This document shows positions 41,234-50,087 of a stretch of 64,000 nt of DNA, piece after piece (within the stretch, counting starts at the first letter, position 1; every line of letters starts with the position of its first letter). The notes beneath the pieces are model-generated. The model searched no databases, was not told the origin of the DNA, and saw nothing but the letters and a program-made list of their open reading frames with translations. The DNA is from Bacteroidales bacterium. GTDB lineage: Bacteria; Bacteroidota; Bacteroidia; Bacteroidales; P3. The stretch is taken from the NCBI GenBank assembly GCA_017429685.1, contig JAFROL010000004.1, positions 60,727-124,726 on the forward strand, given 5' to 3'. The position numbers and the translations under genes are program-made.

Positions 41234-43346
41234 ATTAAAATGGAATTTTGATGTTAGTACATTTCGTCTTTTAGGGCGAGAATTGATAACCGATCGAATT
41301 ACAGCATTGTTCGAGCTGGTAAAAAACTGCTATGATGCAAATGCAAATATAACAACCCTACTTTTCAACGATACAGACACTCTGACAAATAATAGTTATA
41401 TTACCATTAAGGATGATGGAATTGGCATGTCATTGAATGATATTCGATATAAATGGATGGTTGTTGGAACTAATAGTAAACGTAAGGAAAAAACTTCTCC
41501 TGCTCCATATAATAGAACTGTCGTCGGCGAAAAAGGAGTTGGTCGGTTTGCTGTAGAAAAACTTGGATCAAAAGTCACAATTGAGACTACCCAAGAAGGA
41601 ACTTCTAGAAAGATTATACTAGAACTGGATTGGACCAGTTATGAAACACTTTCAAACACCCAGAATAATTATGCTGGTCGAAAATCCACATACTTTACTG
41701 ATGTCGAAAATAACTGCTGGATTTCTCCATGCTCCCGAGAAGAGCATGGCACAACTATAAAGATTTTCTTCAACAGGGTCGACCAGCTCTGGTCAGAAAA
41801 TGATATTGATAGAGCATACTCAGAATTGTCCAAGTTGGTTTCTCCTATTTACAAACCCGCATATCCATTCAATATCGTAATTAGCAGCAATAACTTTAGC
41901 AAATACCAGAATACAGATGTCATCAATAATTTTGCAATCGACACTAAACATCATTATGTGTTAAATTGTGTCAAGGACGGTGATCAGCTGGTTCAACAAC
42001 AACTGTTTTTTGATTCAGAATCTGGTCAGGTAATTACACGTAACACTGCCATATTCAGTTTTGGCCCCGTCTCAATGGACTTCTATTATCTTGACAAAGC
42101 CGATATTCGAAAGTACAAAACCGCATATAAAGGAAATAGAATTGATGGCATCATCATCTATAGGGATGGTATTATCACAACTCCATTTGCTGAAACCGAG
42201 GAAAATACAGACAAGAAAAGAGATATATTGGGAATCGACAAAAGACGTTATTCCGGCTTCTTTGATAAAATAAGCTCAAATAACCTTGTCGGCTTTTTGA
42301 ATATCACAAAAGAAGGAAATCCCCAAATAAAAGATGCGACAAACCGTCAAGACTTTATTGATTGCACAGAATATCGAGAGTTAAAGGCTTTTATCATAGA
42401 CCAAATTGAGGTTATTGAACGGTATTTATCTTATTGGAAAAAAAAGGATTCCGAGGCTTCTATCAACAAACTTCAAATTGCGAACAGCCAACTTTCTCGT
42501 ATTTCAGACACTCTTAATGAGATTTATGACGATGTTTCGCCGAAAGTTCGTACTCAGTTAAAAAAGATAGACCGGCGAACGAAAGCCGTACAGCGCGATA
42601 TTACTAAAGGAATACGTCATGTCGAGCAATTAAAACAAGAGTCTGAGCGAAAGGAGGATTTGTTTCTTAGCTTATTATCCTTACAGGATTATGCTGCCGA
42701 ACTTTCTCATATGGTAAAAACGACAATAGGGAACATAAAATCCATGGCTGAATTTTTCAAAACGGACTTCCCTAATCCCGATTATGACGATATATTTAAA
42801 GACTATGCAACCTCTATTTATAATGAGATGGAGAAGCTTAGTATCGGTGTGAAATTCATGCTTAGCTATGCGACATCAGGAAGTGATTTCGAAACATTTG
42901 AAGTTTTTTCATTGATTAAATACTTGTTTGAAAGAATATACAAAGATCGTTTTGATAGGGCAGGAATTCATACAATTCTGGAGTATTCACAAGAGTTAAA
43001 GATCACTCATAATAAAAAGTTTTTTGAGGATATCTTTGAAAATCTGATTTCGAACTCTGTAAAAGCGTTGAAGAACACACCTGACAAAGTAATAAAATGC
43101 ACGGGTACCGTTGCCGAAGACAAAATGACTATTCGGTTCTCGGATAACGGGTGCGGAATACCACCAAGCGACTGGGAGCGAATATTTGAAATTTTCAAAA
43201 CCACAACACAAAATGACGGTGGTGCAGGAATCGGCCTTTTTACTGTAAGGAAAAGAATAGAAGCTTTACAGGGAGAAATAAAGGTTGTTGAACCGGAATA
43301 TACTCCTGGAGCCACTTTTTTGATTACATTACCCTTTAAACATTAA
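41217..43346 (+). CDS. Two-GHKL protein: MutL/Hsp90-like N-terminus plus histidine-kinase C-terminus
   Basis: 709 residues. The N-terminal ATPase (about 15-200) has ELVKNCYDA (Glu33-Asp40), DDGIGMS (66-72) and GEKGVGRFA (104-112), as in MutL, Hsp90 and MORC-like proteins of restriction loci. A middle domain and a long coiled coil (about 420-490) follow. The C-terminus is a histidine-kinase module with phospho-acceptor candidate His498 in AELSHMVKTT, N-box FENLISNSVKAL (607-618), DNGCGI (643-648) and GGAGIGLFTVRKR (668-680). No membrane segment, so it is a cytosolic sensor. The receiver-domain gene begins 4 bp downstream. Confidence 0.88.
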   Translation: MSTPFKLKWNFDVSTFRLLGRELITDRITALFELVKNCYDANANITTLLFNDTDTLTNNSYITIKDDGIGMSLNDIRYKWMVVGTNSKRKEKTSPAPYNRTVVGEKGVGRFAVEKLGSKVTIETTQEGTSRKIILELDWTSYETLSNTQNNYAGRKSTYFTDVENNCWISPCSREEHGTTIKIFFNRVDQLWSENDIDRAYSELSKLVSPIYKPAYPFNIVISSNNFSKYQNTDVINNFAIDTKHHYVLNCVKDGDQLVQQQLFFDSESGQVITRNTAIFSFGPVSMDFYYLDKADIRKYKTAYKGNRIDGIIIYRDGIITTPFAETEENTDKKRDILGIDKRRYSGFFDKISSNNLVGFLNITKEGNPQIKDATNRQDFIDCTEYRELKAFIIDQIEVIERYLSYWKKKDSEASINKLQIANSQLSRISDTLNEIYDDVSPKVRTQLKKIDRRTKAVQRDITKGIRHVEQLKQESERKEDLFLSLLSLQDYAAELSHMVKTTIGNIKSMAEFFKTDFPNPDYDDIFKDYATSIYNEMEKLSIGVKFMLSYATSGSDFETFEVFSLIKYLFERIYKDRFDRAGIHTILEYSQELKITHNKKFFEDIFENLISNSVKALKNTPDKVIKCTGTVAEDKMTIRFSDNGCGIPPSDWERIFEIFKTTTQNDGGAGIGLFTVRKRIEALQGEIKVVEPEYTPGATFLITLPFKH

Positions 43347-43350
43347 TTTT

Positions 43351-43941
43351 ATGAAATCTAAAACAAAAATTGTCGTTATAGACGACGAAATTAAAGAGAA
43401 TCATCCCATTATAATTAAACTAAGGCAACATTTTGAAACAGTTGTGCCCTATTCTATCGCAGCTAAAGCCATCTCTGATATTAAACAACATCTTGGAGAA
43501 AAGACCATATTGATTTTGGATTTGAAGTTATCCGGTGGAGAAACTGGCTATACCGCATTGAAAGACCTCAGAGAACTTTCGTATCAGATACCCGTAATAA
43601 TCTGGACTGCTTTAGATGAGAGGAATACCGAATCATTTCAATTGATAAACCTGAAGTCTTATGCAATACGAGACAAAGTGTCTTCTTTAGACGAGATTGT
43701 TAGGATTGTTCAACAAGCAGACGCTGACATTGAATATGGACTTTCCAATGCATTGGAGAAATGGATATTGGCACAACCTGGAAACCGTGATGAACCGTTT
43801 GTGATTTCAACGGGCGGAAAGATCATTTCATTAAATGATATGCTGGACGAGGTGAGGCGCGACTCTCCCCGAGGGAGGTCATTTACTCAGGATTTAGTTA
43901 ATTTGACTATTGAATTAATGAAAAAAGACACAAATGAATAA
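43351..43941 (+). CDS. Receiver-domain protein, partner of the kinase
   Basis: 196 residues. A complete REC domain (about 5-120): acidic pocket Asp11/Asp12, phospho-acceptor Asp57 in ILDLKLSGGETG, Thr86 in IIWTALDE and Lys109. The C-terminal 75 residues (about 125-196) have no DNA-binding helix-turn-helix that I can see; they include KIISLNDMLDEVRRDSPRGRSF. Hence it is probably a phosphorelay intermediate or effector switch and not a transcription factor. It overlaps the next gene by 8 bp. Confidence 0.87.
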   Translation: MKSKTKIVVIDDEIKENHPIIIKLRQHFETVVPYSIAAKAISDIKQHLGEKTILILDLKLSGGETGYTALKDLRELSYQIPVIIWTALDERNTESFQLINLKSYAIRDKVSSLDEIVRIVQQADADIEYGLSNALEKWILAQPGNRDEPFVISTGGKIISLNDMLDEVRRDSPRGRSFTQDLVNLTIELMKKDTNE

Positions 43942-44536
43942 TCCTGTATATATTGCATTTGATAATGAGGATTCTTCTCTTGGACATTTTTTTCAGTCAT
44001 GTCATGATAAGATAAGAGAAGAATCTGTGAGCAATGGCCATGACTATTTAGCACTTCCATCTATACAGCTAAGTAAAGATGTTATAAATCAAATTACAGG
44101 AAATGCTGACGAATATGTTTTTTCGGCTTTTTCTCATGGCACACCTAGTACCCTAAAAAGTGGCGAAATCACATATATAGAATGTAATGATAATGTAAAG
44201 AATTTTTATAATTCTGTGTTTTACACGTTTGCATGCTATACTGCAATCGGTATTGGGAAGGAATTTGAAGAGTCTTATGTAATTGGGTATTTCGGATATA
44301 AAGACGAAGCTTGGGTTGTCCCTGCATATGAAGATGTGTTTGTAGATTGTGCAACCAGTGGGCTTGTTTCTTTTTTAAGAGGGAAAACATTGAAAGAATC
44401 TGAGCATGATTTGATTGAAGCATATGACAGTTGTTTAAAACAAGCAAGACTTAACCCAATATATTCATTCCTTTTGAAGAACAAGCAAGCTTTATTTACA
44501 ATAATAAACATTAAAGACAAAACAATCGACACATAA
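43934..44536 (+). CDS. Candidate caspase-fold (C25/CHAT-like) protein
   Basis: 200 residues, not matched to a named family. Two hydrophobic strands end in putative catalytic residues: YVFSAFSHGT (His68) and VFYTFACYTAIG (Cys101). The order (strand-His-Gly, then strand-Ala-Cys) and the spacing of 33 residues fit peptidase C25 and CHAT/caspase-like proteases. A strand pair VIGYFGYKDEAWVVP follows at the place of the next core strand. I infer a protease effector of the adjoining two-component pair; catalysis is unproven. Six CATG sites lie in this gene. Confidence 0.6.
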   Translation: MNNPVYIAFDNEDSSLGHFFQSCHDKIREESVSNGHDYLALPSIQLSKDVINQITGNADEYVFSAFSHGTPSTLKSGEITYIECNDNVKNFYNSVFYTFACYTAIGIGKEFEESYVIGYFGYKDEAWVVPAYEDVFVDCATSGLVSFLRGKTLKESEHDLIEAYDSCLKQARLNPIYSFLLKNKQALFTIINIKDKTIDT

Positions 44537-44591
44537 CTACATTACAATATAGTTAATTATGTTTATTATCTCGAACTAATACAATTACACA

Positions 44592-46049
44592 ATGACCAAA
44601 ATCGAACAATTTCGTTTTTTTATGGAAAAATGTACTGATTTGTCGAAGAAAACACGACAAAATTACATGGATCATAAAAGAATAAATACTTGTTTACAAA
44701 CATTGTTTCCTGAAAAAAAAGGCTTCTCTCTGTTCGATATCAATAGTGCAAAGGAGCTGGAACAAATTGTTATTGAACTAAATAAATTACCGCTTTATAT
44801 TGACTTTAACAAAAAGGGCAACAATCAATATTCGGCAATAATAAATACATATTTACATTTTCTCTACTCATTAAATCTATCTGATTCGACCAAAACAATT
44901 AGATTCAAAAAAACAAGCACCATTATCAATTCTGGCGACACAATTCATCTCACCGCCCTGCGGACAAAACCGTTTATGTTATTAGCGGGAATTTCCGGGA
45001 CGGGAAAGAGCCGTATCGTGAGGGAGATGGCAAAGGCTTGCTGGAAGGAGGGTGACCCCGAATTTGGGAAGAACCACCCGAAGAATTTCTGTATGGTACA
45101 GGTGAAGCCCAACTGGCACGACAGTAGCGAGCTGATAGGCTATGTGTCGCGTCTGAACGGTGAGAAGTTCGTGGTTGGACCGTTCCTGCGCTTCCTGGCG
45201 GCAGCCATCAAGGACCCCGACACGCCTTACTTCCTCTGCCTCGACGAAATGAACCTCGCACCTGTGGAGCAGTACTTTGCCGAATACCTGTCGGTCATCG
45301 AAAGCCGCAAGCTCAATGATAGCGGAATAATCGAAACCGACCCCATCATCGAATATGAGGATACAGATGCCTATCGTAATCTTATCGACCAACTATTTGA
45401 TACTCCCGATGAGCGTGATGAATATAAATCTGCTGCAGGAGAGAAAAGACTCACTATCCCGCAGAACTTCTTCGTGATTGGGACAGTAAATATGGACGAG
45501 ACGACATTCTCGTTCAGCCGCAAGGTGCTGGACCGCGCTATGACCATCGAGATGAACGAGGTGGACCTGCACAGCGGCCTGGAGAAAGGCGCCGGTAACG
45601 ATATCGGCTATATAGGCAACAGCATCATCGGCGATGCCGCCGAAGGCTGCGACGTGTACGATGATAACAAAGAACTGTGCGACCAAGTGCTGGACTACTT
45701 GGAGCAGGTGAACGCCATATTGGAGGGCACCCCCTTCAAGATAGCCTACCGCACAAGAAACGAATTCCTGATGTATGCCGTCAACCGCAAGAAATTAGAC
45801 GAGAAGTCGCAGCTGTGGCAAAGCCTCGACGAGATGACCTCGATGAAAATCCTCTCCCGCATCGAAGGCGACGAAGAACGTACCAAACGCGTACTCGACA
45901 GTCTCAAAGTCCTGGCAGACGAGCAGATTGTCGCTTCCATTCCGCCCGTCGAAGATGGCAAGTCAACCACCAAAAGCATTTCTGCAACCAAAATAAAAGA
46001 GATGATAGAGAAACTCCAAGCCACAGGCTTCACCAGCTACTGGACATAA
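44592..46049 (+). CDS. McrB-like AAA+ NTPase
   Basis: 485 residues. The N-terminal region (about 1-112) is AT-rich and contains YSAIINTYLHFLYSL, similar to N-terminal SAM/DNA-binding domains of restriction proteins. The AAA+ core has Walker A GISGTGKS (133-140), Walker B FLCLDEMNLAP and IGTVNMDETT in place of the McrB NTADRS signature. Downstream sits a McrC/DUF2357-type nuclease, so this is a McrBC-like modification-dependent restriction motor. Base composition and codon use change sharply near 44930 and CATG disappears, suggesting a chimeric gene. Confidence 0.87.
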   Translation: MTKIEQFRFFMEKCTDLSKKTRQNYMDHKRINTCLQTLFPEKKGFSLFDINSAKELEQIVIELNKLPLYIDFNKKGNNQYSAIINTYLHFLYSLNLSDSTKTIRFKKTSTIINSGDTIHLTALRTKPFMLLAGISGTGKSRIVREMAKACWKEGDPEFGKNHPKNFCMVQVKPNWHDSSELIGYVSRLNGEKFVVGPFLRFLAAAIKDPDTPYFLCLDEMNLAPVEQYFAEYLSVIESRKLNDSGIIETDPIIEYEDTDAYRNLIDQLFDTPDERDEYKSAAGEKRLTIPQNFFVIGTVNMDETTFSFSRKVLDRAMTIEMNEVDLHSGLEKGAGNDIGYIGNSIIGDAAEGCDVYDDNKELCDQVLDYLEQVNAILEGTPFKIAYRTRNEFLMYAVNRKKLDEKSQLWQSLDEMTSMKILSRIEGDEERTKRVLDSLKVLADEQIVASIPPVEDGKSTTKSISATKIKEMIEKLQATGFTSYWT

Positions 46050-46087
46050 TATCCAAAACTTTTCATACGTTATCCAACAAACAAACT

Positions 46088-47914
46088 ATGATGACCAGTC
46101 AGGGAATAAAAGATTTGTTGCTATACGGCGAAAGCATTCATCTGGAATGCAAAGAGTGTAGCGTGGACATCCCAAAATCAGTATGGGAAACTTATTCGTC
46201 GTTTGCAAACACATACGGTGGCACCATTCTCCTTGGGGTGCACGAGGATGTCAAAGAGCCTGACGTGAAAAAGAGGTTCACCATAGCCGGCGTATCAGAC
46301 ACAGCAAGAGTAATCGGTAATTTCTGGAATACTATCAACGGCGACAAGACTAATGTCAACATACTGAAAGACGAAAACGTATATTCGGTTAATGTTGACG
46401 GCAAGGAGATTGTCGTGATTGACATACCGCAAGCCGATTATCGGCAACGCCCTGTTTACATCAACGGAAATCCGCTAAAAGGCACATTCAAAAGAACCTA
46501 TGAGGGTGACTATCATTGCATAGAGGCCGAGGTGCGTGCTATGCTTCGCGACGCAAACGAACAGGGATGCGACGGAATGCTCATAGAGGACTATACTATG
46601 GACGACGTCGATCTCGCATCGCTGCACGCCTATCGCAACGAGTTTGCCATCCGGAACCAAGTACACACATTCAACCAACTTGACGACAAGGAATTTCTGA
46701 AGAGCCTTGGAGGTTATACAGTCAACCGAAAACAGAAACAAGAGGGTCTGACTTTGGCAGGTCTGCTTATGTTTGGAAAAGGATTGTCAATCCGAGAACG
46801 CCTTGACAATATCAGGATGGACTATATCGACAAAACCAATCTTGCCGATGGTCAGCGATGGAGCGATCGCATAACCTACGATGGCACTTGGGAGAACAAT
46901 CTTTACAACTTCTTTCATAAAGTTGTCGGAAAACTGACGGCTGATCTCCGCAAACCTTTTGTATTGGATGGGATTGCGCGCAACGATGACTCGCCCGTCT
47001 TCCGCGCCGTTCGCGAAGCAGTGACTAATATGATTATCCACGCCGATTATATGATAACTGGCGTCTTGCGTATAGAGAAACGAGAGAATCTCTTTTACTT
47101 CTCCAATCCCGGTAGCCTCCGACTTCCTGTAGAAAGAATTTACGAAGGAAACCATACCGCTGCCCGTAATCCAAGATTGCAGGATATGTTCCGTATGATT
47201 GGCTATGGTGACAATATCGGCAGCGGATTCCCTACAATACTGGATGCCTGCAGGCAAGAACAGTGGCGTAAACCAGACATAAAAGAAATTCCTGATCTGA
47301 GAACGGTCGACTTGAAAATCTGGATGGTATCCCTGATGCCCGAAGAGATCATAGCCAAGCTCCAAAATACTTATGGCAAATCATTCGAACATCTGAACGC
47401 CATCGAAAAAAGAGTGTTGGCAACAGCTATGCTTGAAGATGAAATTGACAACGGAACAATCCAGACATTGCTTGAACAAAACTCATTAGAGACAGGGCAT
47501 TTGCTTTCAAATCTGGTTGAACGACAGTTCTTGGTATCGGATGGCAAAGGCCGATGGACAATGTACCAAGTGAATAAAAATTTCATAGACAGCACTGCAC
47601 AAGATACAAAACTAAAAGACAACAATATACAGAATACTGTACAAGAAACTGTACAAGAAACTGTACAAGAAACTGCACAAGAAACTGTACAAGAAAAGTC
47701 GCTAAGAATTATTCACCAAGAGAAACTTATTCTTGCTTATTGCAGAGAGCCTAGGACTATCAAAGAAATTGCTTCTTTTTTAAAAGTTAAAAGCATTTGG
47801 TGGCTTCGCAAAACGTATATTAATCCTCTTCTTGGTGATAAACTATGGCAAACTATACCTGAGTCACCGAGAAACCGTAATCAGAAATACACCTCAATTC
47901 CTCCTAAGGAGTAA
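46088..47914 (+). CDS. AlbA_2 (Schlafen-like) ATP-binding protein
   Basis: 608 residues from the ATG at 46088; longer upstream frames overlap mcrB and are not used. N-terminal AlbA_2 domain (about 10-130: ESIHLECKEC, FANTYGGTILLGVHED). A GHKL-like C-terminal half contains REAVTNMIIHADY and NPRLQDMFRMIGYGDNIGSGF. A winged-helix region follows, with a (TVQE)5 linker (about 517-536) and a final basic winged-helix-like segment. Such proteins are often transcription regulators or defence accessories. It sits between the McrB-like and McrC-like genes, 6 bp before the latter. Confidence 0.85.
   Translation: MMTSQGIKDLLLYGESIHLECKECSVDIPKSVWETYSSFANTYGGTILLGVHEDVKEPDVKKRFTIAGVSDTARVIGNFWNTINGDKTNVNILKDENVYSVNVDGKEIVVIDIPQADYRQRPVYINGNPLKGTFKRTYEGDYHCIEAEVRAMLRDANEQGCDGMLIEDYTMDDVDLASLHAYRNEFAIRNQVHTFNQLDDKEFLKSLGGYTVNRKQKQEGLTLAGLLMFGKGLSIRERLDNIRMDYIDKTNLADGQRWSDRITYDGTWENNLYNFFHKVVGKLTADLRKPFVLDGIARNDDSPVFRAVREAVTNMIIHADYMITGVLRIEKRENLFYFSNPGSLRLPVERIYEGNHTAARNPRLQDMFRMIGYGDNIGSGFPTILDACRQEQWRKPDIKEIPDLRTVDLKIWMVSLMPEEIIAKLQNTYGKSFEHLNAIEKRVLATAMLEDEIDNGTIQTLLEQNSLETGHLLSNLVERQFLVSDGKGRWTMYQVNKNFIDSTAQDTKLKDNNIQNTVQETVQETVQETAQETVQEKSLRIIHQEKLILAYCREPRTIKEIASFLKVKSIWWLRKTYINPLLGDKLWQTIPESPRNRNQKYTSIPPKE
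47636..47695 (+). repeat. 12-bp in-frame tandem repeat encoding (TVQE)5
   Basis: Five 12-bp units ACTGTACAAGAA (one with GCA for GTA) give a flexible Thr-Val-Gln-Glu linker. Copy-number change keeps the frame. Confidence 0.92.
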
Positions 47915-47920
47915 TCGTTT

Positions 47921-50062
47921 ATGGACCTTCTGCGCATAACACACGACGACTTCACGCTGACAGTGGAGAGCACACAGTTCCAACGGATGTGGAACAAGGG
48001 AGTACGCATCCTCGGTGAGGATAAGCTTACATCATCCTACCATTGGAGCGAAAGTGTGCAGAAAGTAGTACTGATTCAAGATGGTGATGAGCGTGAGATT
48101 GCGCAAGACGACACAACGGCTCCCGCTGTCTTCTTCGAGCATACGGACTACAGTGTGTGGGTGGATTTCACCAATTCCAAGGTAACAGAAGCTGCATTCG
48201 ACAGTCCACGCAAAGATGTCAACGACCGTTTCTCGTGGAAAAAGAGCAAGCAACTGTTAGCCGGATTCCTGAACTATGACAACGAAATCGGTCGCGCCGA
48301 TATGCCAATACGCTACACTGTCGACGGTGTGCAAAAACGCTTCGTCTTCACATACAACGTCATTTCAGCCAAACTGGACTACCACCACGACTGGAAAATT
48401 ATACTCCAAGACATCGAGGCAGAGTATAGAATGCTGTCGCTCGACTACCTGCGGCGCACCTACCACGGCATCAAGGAGGAACAGGGCGAATCGTACGATA
48501 TCATCTGGTGGAATATCTTCGGTGGTTTGCAAGACGACTTTCTCCGCACCTGCCACAACATTATCGACCGGCCACACCACCGACTGAAAGCCTTTGAAAC
48601 CTACAAACGTGCCGACCAGATACGCCACTTCACGTCAAAGCTGGAGCAGCAACTGGCCGAACACCGCAGCGAGGAGCAGAGACTATACCACGTGGAGGAG
48701 CAGCAGAATACCTACAACACCCCAGAGAACCGATTCCTAAAACACGCCCTGCTGACTGTGCAGAAACGCTATGCCACATTGTCCGCTCGAGTGTTGCAGC
48801 AAGAGGAGAGCACCCTCTCGGATTCCAAAAAAGAAGAAATCACTACAACCCGCAACGAACTTACACGTCTGTCACGTCACCCATTCTTCCGCACCGTGGG
48901 CCCATTCGACGGCATAAGGCAGGAGTCACTTGTACTTCAGAAGGACATCCTATATTCCCGACTGTTCCGCATCTTCAACATTCTACAAAAATCCTTCAGC
49001 CTCAACGACGGACTCTACCGTATGGAGACCAAAGACATCGCCACTCTTTATGAAATTTGGTGTTTCATCCAAGTAGAGAAAGTGGTCAAAGAGCTTACCG
49101 GCATCACTCCTGAGCAGCAGAGCCGCACGGAAATGAGCGGTCTTTTTGCCTACAGACTTGGTAAAGGCGAACATTCAAAGATAATATTCAAACAGGATGA
49201 TATTACACTTGCCGAACTGGTCTACAACCCTCGCCACAGCGAACAGGACGACGTCAAAGGCATTGGCAACCTGGAGTCAAAAACGGTGCCGCAGAAGCCA
49301 GACATTGTGCTGCAACTGACTAAGGACGACCTGCAACAAGGGATGAAACTCACATACCTCTTCGATGCAAAATACCGTTTGGAAAAAGATGGCACACAAG
49401 ATGTGCCACCCGACGATGCCATCAACCAGATGCACCGCTACCGAGACGCCATCTATTACAACAAACATCACACTGGCGAAAAGCTGAAGAAAGAGATTAT
49501 CGGAGGATATATTCTCTTCCCAGGCAAAATGGACGACACATCACGCTTCCGTCGCAGCGTCGACGAAGTGAACATCGGTGCCTTCCCTATGCGCCCCGGC
49601 GACAACCAGCACAAACTGCTTTCGGACTTCATCGCTGAGCTGTTGGAAAAACACGCTGTCGAAATAGTGGAGCAAGTAATCCCACAAAAAGGCACCACTC
49701 TCGAAGTGAAGAATCGAGTACTCATAGGCGTAGTAAAAGCCGATAACCCACAATACGAAAACTTCAAAAACAGGACAGCTACGCTGTACTATACCAGCAA
49801 GCACGTATCAAAAGACATCCCTCTCAATGGCATTGACTACTTCGCGCCATATCTTAGCCAAGAAGGCGGATACAAAGACCTGTACATTGTAAAGAATGTA
49901 AGAACAGGTCAAAAGGGCGAGGGTGAAGTGGACGACAACCTCCGCATCATCCTCGAAATCGAATACTCACATTCACTATTTGCCAATTACCATAAGGACT
50001 CCAATATCTCCAATATTCAACCGTTCGATTACACCACTCTTGAAGAAATCAAACTTTCATAA
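47921..50062 (+). CDS. McrC-like nuclease subunit (DUF2357)
   Basis: 713 residues. DUF2357 N-terminal and middle regions lead to a PD-(D/E)xK nuclease core: QKPDIVLQL, then LFDAKYRLE (Asp482, Lys484). A C-terminal domain (about 600-713) follows with a beta-rich EVE/PUA-like look (RVLIGVVKADNPQYENFKNRTATLYYT), a plausible modified-base reader. Together with the McrB-like ATPase two genes upstream it would cut modified or foreign DNA. Confidence 0.85.
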   Translation: MDLLRITHDDFTLTVESTQFQRMWNKGVRILGEDKLTSSYHWSESVQKVVLIQDGDEREIAQDDTTAPAVFFEHTDYSVWVDFTNSKVTEAAFDSPRKDVNDRFSWKKSKQLLAGFLNYDNEIGRADMPIRYTVDGVQKRFVFTYNVISAKLDYHHDWKIILQDIEAEYRMLSLDYLRRTYHGIKEEQGESYDIIWWNIFGGLQDDFLRTCHNIIDRPHHRLKAFETYKRADQIRHFTSKLEQQLAEHRSEEQRLYHVEEQQNTYNTPENRFLKHALLTVQKRYATLSARVLQQEESTLSDSKKEEITTTRNELTRLSRHPFFRTVGPFDGIRQESLVLQKDILYSRLFRIFNILQKSFSLNDGLYRMETKDIATLYEIWCFIQVEKVVKELTGITPEQQSRTEMSGLFAYRLGKGEHSKIIFKQDDITLAELVYNPRHSEQDDVKGIGNLESKTVPQKPDIVLQLTKDDLQQGMKLTYLFDAKYRLEKDGTQDVPPDDAINQMHRYRDAIYYNKHHTGEKLKKEIIGGYILFPGKMDDTSRFRRSVDEVNIGAFPMRPGDNQHKLLSDFIAELLEKHAVEIVEQVIPQKGTTLEVKNRVLIGVVKADNPQYENFKNRTATLYYTSKHVSKDIPLNGIDYFAPYLSQEGGYKDLYIVKNVRTGQKGEGEVDDNLRIILEIEYSHSLFANYHKDSNISNIQPFDYTTLEEIKLS

Positions 50063-50087
50063 AAAAGAACCAACATAACCACTAGGT

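Noticed and set aside
45677-46087. Upstream extension of the AlbA_2 protein
   Set aside because: It overlaps mcrB by more than 370 bp, is Arg/Pro-rich and has no similarity to the family; the ATG at 46088 fits.
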